Assembly (NCBI RefSeq): GCF_003664325.1
Contig: NZ_RCDA01000001.1
Span: 186,001-250,000, forward strand
Source: Alkalispirillum mobile
Lineage (GTDB): Bacteria > Pseudomonadota > Gammaproteobacteria > Nitrococcales > Halorhodospiraceae
Reading direction: 5' to 3'
Length of the DNA: 64,000 bases
Of this stretch, positions 29,276 to 36,521 are shown in pieces. Below the pieces are notes generated by a model that ran no database searches, had not been told where the DNA came from, and saw nothing but the letters and a program-made list of their open reading frames with translations. The position numbers and the translations under genes were made by a program. Numbering within the stretch: position 1 is the first letter of the stretch; each line of letters begins with the position of its first letter.

Positions 29276-31103
29276 CACCACCGCGCCCTTCGACCCCAAG
29301 GCCTTTGTCCGCAACCTGACCCAGCGGCCGGGCGTCTACCGCATGGTGAGCGGGTCGGGTGAGGTGCTGTACGTCGGCAAGGCGCGCAACCTGAAAAAAC
29401 GGGTCTCCAGCTACTTCAACCGTTCTCAGAAGTCGGCGCGCATCGAGCTCATGCTCACCCAGGTGGAGGATGTCCAGATCACCGTCACGCACACCGAGGC
29501 GGAGGCGCTGATCCTGGAGAACAACCTGATCAAGGAGCTGCGGCCGCGCTACAACGTGCTGCTGCGGGACGATAAATCCTACCCCTGGATCTATCTCTCC
29601 TCCCACCAGGAATTCCCGCGGCTCAGTTTCCACCGGGGTGCGCGCAAGGGGCCGGGGCGCTGGTTCGGGCCCTTCCCCAGCGGTGGCGCCGTGCGCGAGA
29701 CCCTGAATACCCTGCAGAAGGTCTTTTTGATCCGCCAGTGCCGCGACACCTTTTTCGCCAACCGCTCCCGGCCCTGCTTGCAGTACCAGATCAAGCGCTG
29801 CACCGCGCCCTGTGTCGGTTACATCAGTCGCGAGGACTACGAAGAGGATGTCCGCCACGCGGTGCTCTTCCTGGAGGGCAAGTCCAGCCAGGTGGTGGAG
29901 GAATTGGGCGAACGCATGGAGGCGGCCTCCGAGCGCCTGGCGTTCGAGGAGGCCGCGCACTACCGCGATCGGATTCAGGCCCTGCAGGTAGTGCAGGAGC
30001 GCCAGTACATCATCGGCGAGAAGGGGGACCTGGACGTGGTCGCCTGTGTCTCTGACGGCGTGACCGCCTGTGTCACGGTCTTTTTCTTCCGGCAGGGCCG
30101 GAACCTGGGCAACAAGGTGTTCTTCCCGAAAATCCCCGAGGGCTCGGACGAGACGGAGGTGGTGGCCGCCTTCCTTGCACGCTATTACATCGGCCGTAAA
30201 TCCCCGCCGGAACTGGTGCTCAGCCACCCGATTCAGGAGCGGGCGCTGCTGGCCGAGGCGTTGTCGCGGGAGTCCGGCCACAAGGTCCGGGTCACTCACT
30301 CGGTACGCAAGGAGCGCCGCCGGTGGCTCGATATGGCGCTAACCAATGCCCGCCATGCGCTCTCCGCGCGCGCTTCCAGTCAGGCCATGGCGCTGCACCG
30401 GCTGGAGGCGCTGCAGGATGAGCTGGCGCTGCCGGCCCTGCCGGAGCGCATCGAGTGCTTCGATATCAGCCATACCCGGGGCGAGGCCACGGTGGCCTCC
30501 TGCGTGGTTTTCAACCAGGAGGGACCGCTGAAGTCCGACTATCGCCGCTTCAATATTCGTGGTATCACCCCGGGAGATGACTATGCGGCCATGCGGCAGG
30601 CGCTGAGCCGTCGGTACCAACGCCTGAAAAAGGGTGAGGGCATACTCCCCGATATCCTGCTGATCGATGGCGGGAAGGGACAGGTGGCCCAGGCCGAGGC
30701 GGTGCTGGAAGAATTGCAGGTGGACGATGTTTACCTGCTGGGCATCGCCAAGGGGCCGGAACGACGGCCCGGCGAGGAGACCCTGATACTATCGGATGAA
30801 GCTGGGCGGAGCGTGACCCTGGGCCCGGACTCGCCGGCACTGCAACTGCTGCAGCAGGTGCGGGACGAAGCACACCGTTTCGCCATAGCGGGCCATCGCA
30901 ACCAGCGGGGCAAGGCGCGCAGTCGGTCGGCGCTGGAGGATATCCCCGGGTTGGGGCCGAAACGGCGGCAGGCCCTGTTGCGGCATTTCGGCGGCGTGAA
31001 GGCGATCGCCCGCGCAGGTGTCGAGGACCTGGCCCGGACACCCGGGATCAGTCGGGCATTGGCCGAGAAGGTTTACGATCATTATCACGGAGAGTCTGGA
31101 TAA
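29268..31103 (+). CDS. uvrC: Excinuclease ABC subunit C
   Basis: Nuclease of nucleotide excision repair that cuts both sides of the lesion, 611 residues. GIY-YIG domain near residues 14-95 (GVYRMVSGSGEVLYVGKARN). UvrB-binding UVR region near 200-240. RNase H-like 5' nuclease domain with CFDISHTRGEATVASCVVF and LLIDGGKGQVAQA. Helix-hairpin-helix pair at the C-terminus (IPGLGPKRRQALLRHFGG). Directly followed by pgsA, as in E. coli. Confidence 0.98.
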   Translation: MTDTTAPFDPKAFVRNLTQRPGVYRMVSGSGEVLYVGKARNLKKRVSSYFNRSQKSARIELMLTQVEDVQITVTHTEAEALILENNLIKELRPRYNVLLRDDKSYPWIYLSSHQEFPRLSFHRGARKGPGRWFGPFPSGGAVRETLNTLQKVFLIRQCRDTFFANRSRPCLQYQIKRCTAPCVGYISREDYEEDVRHAVLFLEGKSSQVVEELGERMEAASERLAFEEAAHYRDRIQALQVVQERQYIIGEKGDLDVVACVSDGVTACVTVFFFRQGRNLGNKVFFPKIPEGSDETEVVAAFLARYYIGRKSPPELVLSHPIQERALLAEALSRESGHKVRVTHSVRKERRRWLDMALTNARHALSARASSQAMALHRLEALQDELALPALPERIECFDISHTRGEATVASCVVFNQEGPLKSDYRRFNIRGITPGDDYAAMRQALSRRYQRLKKGEGILPDILLIDGGKGQVAQAEAVLEELQVDDVYLLGIAKGPERRPGEETLILSDEAGRSVTLGPDSPALQLLQQVRDEAHRFAIAGHRNQRGKARSRSALEDIPGLGPKRRQALLRHFGGVKAIARAGVEDLARTPGISRALAEKVYDHYHGESG

Positions 31104-31107
31104 AACC

Positions 31108-31659
31108 ATGCAGTTGAATTGGCCCAACGCGCTCACCCTGTTCCGCATCGCGCTGATCCCGGTGCTGGGGCTCTGCTTTCTGCTTCCCGCGCCCTGGCTG
31201 AATGTGCTTGCGGTGGTGGTGTTCAGTGCAGCGGCCATCACCGATTGGCTCGACGGTTACCTGGCGCGGCGGCTCGGGCAGACCTCCGCCTTCGGCGCCT
31301 TCCTGGACCCGGTGGCGGACAAGTTGATGGTGGCGGTGGCGTTGGTAGCCCTGGTGGCGGTTAACCCGGGGCCCTGGCTGGCTGTGCCGGCCAGCATCAT
31401 TATCGGCCGTGAGATCGCCGTTTCGGCCCTCCGGGAGTGGATGGCTAACCTGGGTGCGCAGGCGAGCGTGGCCGTGAGCATGGCCGGGAAGGTAAAAACC
31501 ACGGCGCAGATGGCCGCTATCATCATGTTGTTGTACGGGCAGTCCCTGGGGCCGATCCCGCTGTTCGATATCGGGGTTGTGCTACTTTACGTGGCGGCGG
31601 CCCTGACGGTATACTCCATGGCGCTGTATTTGAGGGCCGCCTGGGAGCAATTGGCGTAA
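31108..31659 (+). CDS. pgsA: CDP-diacylglycerol-glycerol-3-phosphate 3-phosphatidyltransferase
   Basis: Inner-membrane enzyme making phosphatidylglycerol phosphate from CDP-diacylglycerol. 183 residues with about five membrane spans. The CDP-alcohol motif is complete: Asp46 and Asp49 in DWLDGYLARR, then Asp67 and Asp71 in FLDPVADK. The start MQLNWPNALTLFRI matches the family. Four bases after uvrC, and upstream of the tRNA-Gly gene as in enterobacteria. Confidence 0.96.
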   Translation: MQLNWPNALTLFRIALIPVLGLCFLLPAPWLNVLAVVVFSAAAITDWLDGYLARRLGQTSAFGAFLDPVADKLMVAVALVALVAVNPGPWLAVPASIIIGREIAVSALREWMANLGAQASVAVSMAGKVKTTAQMAAIIMLLYGQSLGPIPLFDIGVVLLYVAAALTVYSMALYLRAAWEQLA

Positions 31660-31713
31660 GCCGGCAGAAGCCGCAGCCAGCCCTGGCAAAGCCGAAACGG
31701 CCCACAACAAGGG

Positions 31714-31741
31714 TTGACACGGTTTCTTAAGGCTGTACAAT
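31714..31741 (+). promoter_or_regulatory. Strong sigma-70 promoter for tRNA-Gly
   Basis: TTGACA (31714-31719), 16-base spacer, TACAAT (31736-31741). Near-consensus, with the tRNA beginning 17 bases after the -10, which places the transcription start just before the mature 5' end. Confidence 0.8.
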
Positions 31742-31757
31742 ACGCACCCACAACGCA

Positions 31758-31833
<76 letters not shown>

Positions 31834-31842
31834 AGCATCAGG

Positions 31843-31870
31843 AAGCCCCGGCCAGACCGGGGCTTCTCTC
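31843..31870 (+). terminator. Hairpin terminator after tRNA-Gly
   Basis: AAGCCCCGG (31843-31851) pairs perfectly with CCGGGGCTT (31857-31865) around a 5-base loop, followed by the pyrimidine-rich CTCTC. The tail is not a clean T run. It appears to separate tRNA-Gly from the following tRNA pair. Confidence 0.6.
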
Positions 31871-31959
31871 GTTATGGCCCCCGGAAACCCGCTTCACCGC
31901 AGCGGGGTGGGGCCAGGCGGCCCCGCCCGGCGGGGCTCGCAATTTGGCCCCCGGGCTGA

Positions 31960-31965
31960 TATTAT
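31960..31965 (+). promoter_or_regulatory. Possible -10 box for tRNA-Cys/tRNA-Leu
   Basis: TATTAT (5 of 6 to TATAAT) 12 bases before tRNA-Cys, in a locally AT-rich pocket, followed by a GC-rich discriminator (CTCCGC). No good -35 was found. It suggests a second transcription unit after the hairpin. Confidence 0.38.
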
Positions 31966-31977
31966 TTGCTCCGCAAA

Positions 31978-32051
31978 GGCTAGGTGGCAGAGTGGTGATG
32001 CAGCGGCCTGCAAAGCCGTGTACCTCGGTTCGATTCCGGGCCTAGCCTCCA
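31978..32051 (+). tRNA. tRNA-Cys (GCA)
   Basis: 74 bases. GGCTAGG pairs with CCTAGCC. The anticodon loop CTGCAAA (32008-32014) has GCA at 32010-32012, and CCA is encoded at 32049-32051. Second of the conserved pgsA-linked Gly-Cys-Leu trio. Confidence 0.97.
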
Positions 32052-32104
32052 TCTTCTCCTACTCGACTCTCCGGCCCCGGGGCCCTCCCCAAAGGGCTGC
32101 GCCC

Positions 32105-32190
32105 GCCCGGATGGCGGAATTGGTAGACGCAGGGGACTTAAAATCCCCCGGCTTTTAGCCGTGCCGGTTCAAGTCCGGCTCCGGGCACCA
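32105..32190 (+). tRNA. tRNA-Leu (UAA)
   Basis: 86-base type II tRNA with a long variable arm. GCCCGGA pairs with TCCGGGC. The anticodon stem GGGGA/TCCCC encloses CTTAAAA with anticodon TAA (32139-32141). CCA is encoded at 32188-32190. Confidence 0.97.
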
Positions 32191-32220
32191 TCCCCCGATC
32201 GCTTAGGCCCTGATTGTCCC

Positions 32221-32586
32221 ATGCGATTAAGCCCCGCTTTCCTCTCCCTGTTCATGCTTCTCCTGCTGGTTGGCTGTGCCGGGGGGCGCGTGGGTGCGTT
32301 TGAGGCCCAGACCAACGCCTGGCTCGGGCAACCAGTAAACGACCTGGTGGAGGCCCTGGGCGAGCCGACGGGCCGAACCGAGCTGACTGAGGGTGAGACA
32401 GTCTGGCGCTGGTCGGGGACCGTACCGAGCCGTCGGGCGATCTTCGATGACACCAGCTACAGTTGCCAACTGCATGTCCATGTGGTGGATGGCCTGGTGC
32501 AACGTATACGTTACGTGGCGGTGGGTGATCGCATCCTGGAGGGTCCCGAGGCGAACTGCCGACAGGTCTTCAGCGGCCTGCTCTGA
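32221..32586 (+). CDS. Small predicted lipoprotein
   Basis: 121-residue exported protein with a lipoprotein signal: a basic N-terminus, a hydrophobic core (FLSLFMLLLL) and lipobox LVGC, lipidated Cys at about residue 19. The mature part contains AWLGQPVNDLVEALGEPTG, which resembles the start of BamE/SmpA-like folds in small outer-membrane lipoproteins, but no specific family can be claimed. The ATG at 32221 is used because the longer frame begins inside tRNA-Leu. Stands alone between the tRNA cluster and marC. Confidence 0.72.
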   Translation: MRLSPAFLSLFMLLLLVGCAGGRVGAFEAQTNAWLGQPVNDLVEALGEPTGRTELTEGETVWRWSGTVPSRRAIFDDTSYSCQLHVHVVDGLVQRIRYVAVGDRILEGPEANCRQVFSGLL

Positions 32587-32666
32587 ATCGGCCGCTATAA
32601 TCAGGCGCATCGGGGTGGCGGGCTTCAGGCTGGTCCCGGTGACGCCAGGGCTGCAGGGGTAAGCAC

Positions 32667-33296
32667 GTGCTGGAACTGGCAACGGTTGCCTTCGCGACCT
32701 TCTTCATCACCATCGGACCGGTGGATGTGGCATTCGTCTACGCCGCGCTGACCGCCCACCTGGGCATGAGCCAGCGGCGGCGCATGGCCATCCGGGGTAC
32801 CCTGCTGGCCACGTGCATGCTGCTGCCCATCCTGTTCTTTGGTGAAGCGACTCTGAGTTGGTTGGGTATCAGCTTCCCCGCGCTGCAGACCGCGGGGGGT
32901 ATCCTGCTCCTGTTGATCGCCATCGACATGGTCTTCGCCCGCATGTCGGGTGGGGTCTCGGCCACTGAGGAGGAGACCCGCGAGGCCATGAGCCGGCAGG
33001 ATATCTCGGTTTTTCCCCTGGCCACCCCCTTGATTGCCGGGCCCGGGGCCATGGGGGCCGCCGTACTGATGATGGGGCGGGCGGGGGATGACTGGGCCGC
33101 GCAAGGGGTAGTGCTGGCGGCCCTGCTCACGGTATTGGCGCTGATGCTGGCCTGCCTGCTTATTGCAGTGCAGATTCAGCGTTTCCTGGGGACCACGGGG
33201 GCCCACGTGCTGACCCGTGTCTTCGGTGTGCTCCTATGCGCGCTGGCCATCCAGTTTATCTTCGACGGGCTGGCGGACAGCGGTTTGCTTAATTGA
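32667..33296 (+). CDS. MarC family integral membrane protein
   Basis: Inner-membrane protein of 209 residues with six predicted spans. The repeat-like features of the MarC/YhgN family are visible: ITIGPVDVAFVYAALT near the N-terminus and PLATPLIAGPGAMGAAVLMM in the middle. Function in the family is unresolved (once linked to antibiotic resistance, later refuted for E. coli MarC). GTG start with AGGGGT upstream. Its stop region overlaps the extended frame of the convergent SDR tail. Confidence 0.88.
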   Translation: MLELATVAFATFFITIGPVDVAFVYAALTAHLGMSQRRRMAIRGTLLATCMLLPILFFGEATLSWLGISFPALQTAGGILLLLIAIDMVFARMSGGVSATEEETREAMSRQDISVFPLATPLIAGPGAMGAAVLMMGRAGDDWAAQGVVLAALLTVLALMLACLLIAVQIQRFLGTTGAHVLTRVFGVLLCALAIQFIFDGLADSGLLN

Positions 33297-34160
33297 GCGG
33301 CCGGCGTTCGCCCCGCGTGGCTCTCAACAGCAGGCGGTCCATCCAGCGGGTGGATAGCACGCGCCGCAAGACCCCAAACAGCCAGGTCGGCAGCGTCACG
33401 TAGTACCGGGGCCGGGGGTGGGGGCCTCCAGGGCGTGGATCAGTTTGCGGACGACCGCGTCGGCCTCCAGGGTAAACGGCGTGCCAGCGCCCTGACCGGC
33501 CAGCCGGGCCTCCACCGCGCGGTACGTCTCGGCATGGGCGCTTCGCTCCAGGTTGATATGGCGTCGAAACGCCGCGTGCGCATTCTCCCGGAAGCGGCTC
33601 GTGATCGGCCCGGGCTCGATCAGGCTGATGTGAATCCCGGTGCCGGTCAGCTCCTGGCGCAGGGTATCCGTTAACCCCTCCAACGCGAACTTGGAACAGA
33701 CGTAAGCGCCGCGGTAGGGCAGCGCGGCAAACCCCAGCACGGAGCTGTTCTGCACGATACGCCCGTGGCCCTGCGCCCGCATCACCGGGATGACGCGCCG
33801 GGTCAGCTCATGGGTGCCGAGCAGATTGGTTTCCAACTGAGCCCGCAAGACCGCGCGAGTCAGGTCCTCGACGGCGCCGGGTTGGCCATAGGCACCATTG
33901 TTGAACAGCGCGTCCAGACCACCGCCGGTACGGGCGAGAACCCACGCCAGCGCACCCTCGATGCTGGCGTCATCATCCAGGTCGAGTGTTACCGCCTCGA
34001 ACCCTTGTTCGCGGAGGCGCGCCACGTCCGTTGCCTGGCGGGCGGTCGCGAACACCCGCCACCCCCGCGCACGCAGGGTGGTGGTGGCCGCCAAGCCGAT
34101 GCCGCTGGAGCAGCCGGTGATCAGGATGCTGCGTGGCGCTGGCGCAAGGTCTTGGGTCAT
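33289..34160 (-). pseudogene. Short-chain dehydrogenase/reductase with frameshifted C-terminus
   Basis: The intact open frame runs from 34160 to 33396 (254 residues) and carries TGCSSGIG (nucleotide binding), NNGAYG, the catalytic Ser in QNSSVLG and the YxxxK pair in YVCSKFALEG. It ends abruptly after EAPTPGPGTT. In the neighbouring frame the sequence continues as PRPRYYVTLPTWLFGVLRRV...STRWMDRLLLRATRG down to 33289, exactly the tail expected for this SDR family. A one-base shift in the G/C run at about 33406-33426 separates the two. The catalytic core is complete, so a shortened enzyme may still work. It starts one base after the dipeptidase fusion stop, so the two are co-transcribed. A sequencing error is possible. 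Confidence 0.75.
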
Positions 34161-34161
34161 C

Positions 34162-36354
34162 TCACAGCACCCCCATGCGCAGCACCGCCGCCATGAGCAT
34201 CAGGGTGCCGGTGGTGGCGATGATCAACCCGCCGGTGCCCTGGACCAGCGCGCGGACGGTGTGGGCGTGACGGGCAAGCAGGTCGCCCCAGCGGCTGCGG
34301 GTCACGGACGCAACGGTGGCCCCGCGCAGCCACTGACTGCCCGTTGCAAAGAAGCTCAGGGTGAGCGCGGTGCCCAACGCCATGGCCAGAGTAGCGGCGA
34401 TACCGACGGGGAACAACCCGACCGCGAGGGTGAAAAGCAGTAGGCCCAGGGCACCGGAGCAGGGCCGTACGCCCACGGCGACCACCATGGCCAGCAGACC
34501 GCGTCCGGCGGTCGGCGGCTTATCACCGTGGCAGCAGGGTGAGCGCACACCGCCGATAATGGCGCGTGCCAGCAGTGTCAGGCCGAGCAAGGCGAGCAGG
34601 CCGTACGCTATGGCCTCAATGGCCGCAGCCTGATCCAGCAGGCGTGTCACGGTGCTCCCCAGCACCCAAAGGATCAGCGTCACGGTCACGATGGCTGAGA
34701 GGGCCTGGAGCAGGGCGATGCCGGAACTGGCGAGCAACGCCGAAGGCCACCGGCCCGGGTTCGCCAGGTACCAGGCACTGATCACCACCTTGCCGTGGCC
34801 GGGCCCGGCCGCGTGAAACAGGCCGTATAGAAACCCGATGAGGATGATGATGGGGGCCGCCGCCCCGGACTGGGAGGCTGCCTGTAACTGCCCCCGGAGG
34901 CTGTGGTTCATCTCGGACTGGGTGCGCGCCAGCCACCCGATCAGGTCCGTGACCAGCCAGCCCGTATGGGCCCGGGCAGGCGCCGGCGATTCCGCTCCGG
35001 CCAGGCCGGCGCGGCCAGCGGTGGCCGCGGCCGGATCGCGTTCGGTGGCCCGCAGGTTTGCGCAAAGGTCCTCCGCCCTCTCGGCACTCCCTCCGGGCAG
35101 GTTGGTAGCCAACACCCGGCAGGCGTTCTGTCCGGCGATGTTCCGGACATCCTGCTCGGTGAAGGGGTCCGGGCGCTGACGCAGGACCGCCGTGAGGACA
35201 TCCAGATTGCTGACCTCGATCAGAGGGGTGACCGACCCGTCGTAGTCCGACCCCAGGGCCACGTGGCGGCTCGGGTCGGAAAGGCCGGCGTCCCGCCCCA
35301 GCTGCATGATGTGCGCCATGGTGTCGGCAATGCGCCAGACACTGGGGCCGATGGCTTGGGGCCAGTAGCCCACCCCGACGACCCCATCGTTGGCCAGAAC
35401 GACGCGGATATCGTCGTCACTGAGGTTGCGGTCGGGGCGGCAGGGTGGTTCGCAGTTGGCGCGCACCCCGGTGTGGGAGATCACGAAAGGCTGATCCAGC
35501 AAATCCCCGGCATCGCTCAGCCCGTCGCTCGAGATGTGCGCAAGATCGACGGTGATCCCGAGCGATTCGGCCTTTGCCAGTGCAATACGGCCGTGCTCGG
35601 TCAAACCGTAGCGTGCGTAGCCCTCATTGGAGCCGGACAGGGCGTTGTCAAAGCGGTGGGTGGGGGCAAACATGCGCACCCCCGCGTCGAACAGCGCCTG
35701 GATCTCCTCCTCGACATCGGCGCGGCTGCTGCCGGTGCCGCCTATCCAGTGTCCCCCCTCAATGCCGAGAAACCCGCCGATCACGTCCTTGCCCGCCTCG
35801 CGGTCGGCGACCAGCGCCTCCAGGTCTGCAAAGTCCAGGATCAGACGGAGTTCGGTGCCCTCACCCTCGCCGGCCCGGGCACGGGCCACGGCGTCGTGAT
35901 AGCGGTCGATCTGGTAGTAGGCGCGCTCCCGGAGGCTGAACATGGGCCGCCCTTGCAGAAAGGAGAGCAGGGTGTTGGTGTCGGGGCTGCGAGCGCTCAG
36001 GGAGTCGCTCCAGGGCATTCGCAGGGGGCTCTTGGTCACGATGGTAAAGCCCTGCAGGGCGACATTGCCTTCGCGCAGACGGGGTACGTCCGCGTGCCCG
36101 AACATGGAGCGCTCCAGCAGATCGCGTTCCCACTTGAGGGTGTCGGCATGCAGGTCAACGATGAACATGGACTGGTGCAGATGCCGGTCCGCTGCCGTGG
36201 GCTCGGGGGCATCCGGGTCGGTGCCGTACGGGTTCATCATTCGGTCGTACTGCCCGGCCAGGTAATAGAGGCCTGCCGCATAATGGTTGTAGGCGTAGTA
36301 CCCGCCAAACAGCAGGACGGCGATGATCAGGAACAGCGTGATGCGTTCGCGCAC
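34162..36354 (-). CDS. Membrane dipeptidase (M19) fused to a NicO-type nickel/cobalt transporter
   Basis: One uninterrupted frame of about 730 residues holding two normally separate proteins. After a membrane anchor (about 5-25), residues 65-425 are an M19 dipeptidase with its zinc ligands in order: His69 and Asp71 (DLHADT), Glu199 (GIEGGH), His273 (DLAHIS), His294 (ISHTG) and the GSDYDG acid near 370. A short Ala/Arg-rich linker follows. Residues about 465-730 are a six-span NicO/RcnA-like permease with LFHAAGPGHGK (514-522) and GVRPCSG (628-634). The peptidase would face the periplasm. GTG at 36354 has GAGGT before it; TTG at 36372 is an alternative. Metal supply to the dipeptidase or metal-peptide uptake is conceivable but unproven. 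Confidence 0.85.
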   Translation of the reverse strand: MRERITLFLIIAVLLFGGYYAYNHYAAGLYYLAGQYDRMMNPYGTDPDAPEPTAADRHLHQSMFIVDLHADTLKWERDLLERSMFGHADVPRLREGNVALQGFTIVTKSPLRMPWSDSLSARSPDTNTLLSFLQGRPMFSLRERAYYQIDRYHDAVARARAGEGEGTELRLILDFADLEALVADREAGKDVIGGFLGIEGGHWIGGTGSSRADVEEEIQALFDAGVRMFAPTHRFDNALSGSNEGYARYGLTEHGRIALAKAESLGITVDLAHISSDGLSDAGDLLDQPFVISHTGVRANCEPPCRPDRNLSDDDIRVVLANDGVVGVGYWPQAIGPSVWRIADTMAHIMQLGRDAGLSDPSRHVALGSDYDGSVTPLIEVSNLDVLTAVLRQRPDPFTEQDVRNIAGQNACRVLATNLPGGSAERAEDLCANLRATERDPAAATAGRAGLAGAESPAPARAHTGWLVTDLIGWLARTQSEMNHSLRGQLQAASQSGAAAPIIILIGFLYGLFHAAGPGHGKVVISAWYLANPGRWPSALLASSGIALLQALSAIVTVTLILWVLGSTVTRLLDQAAAIEAIAYGLLALLGLTLLARAIIGGVRSPCCHGDKPPTAGRGLLAMVVAVGVRPCSGALGLLLFTLAVGLFPVGIAATLAMALGTALTLSFFATGSQWLRGATVASVTRSRWGDLLARHAHTVRALVQGTGGLIIATTGTLMLMAAVLRMGVL

Positions 36355-36521
36355 AGCGACCTCGACGATCAAGAATGGAGTACGGTGCCACCGGCGAGCC
36401 GTATAGGCCGCAGCCAGCCTGCTGCAGGTCCTTAGTCTGCATCGGCCAACCGCCTCGCTGCCACCCCGGCCGCCGGATTCGACGGTCCCCGGGGCTCCCC
36501 GTTTCGGTTATGCTGACGGCG

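Noticed and set aside
31866-31957. GC-rich inverted stretches between tRNA-Gly and tRNA-Cys as a repeat element (REP-like)
   Set aside because: No second copy of the same unit was noticed in the window; it looks like ordinary GC-rich spacer.
34162-36354. Idea that the dipeptidase and NicO parts are two genes wrongly joined
   Set aside because: No stop, no internal start with a ribosome site and no frame change was found in the linker region; the sequence as given encodes one protein.
34903-36435. A 510-residue plus-strand open frame across the dipeptidase fusion
   Set aside because: Mirror frame of the M19 domain. The minus strand carries all zinc-site residues, and this frame has no recognisable domain or ribosome site.
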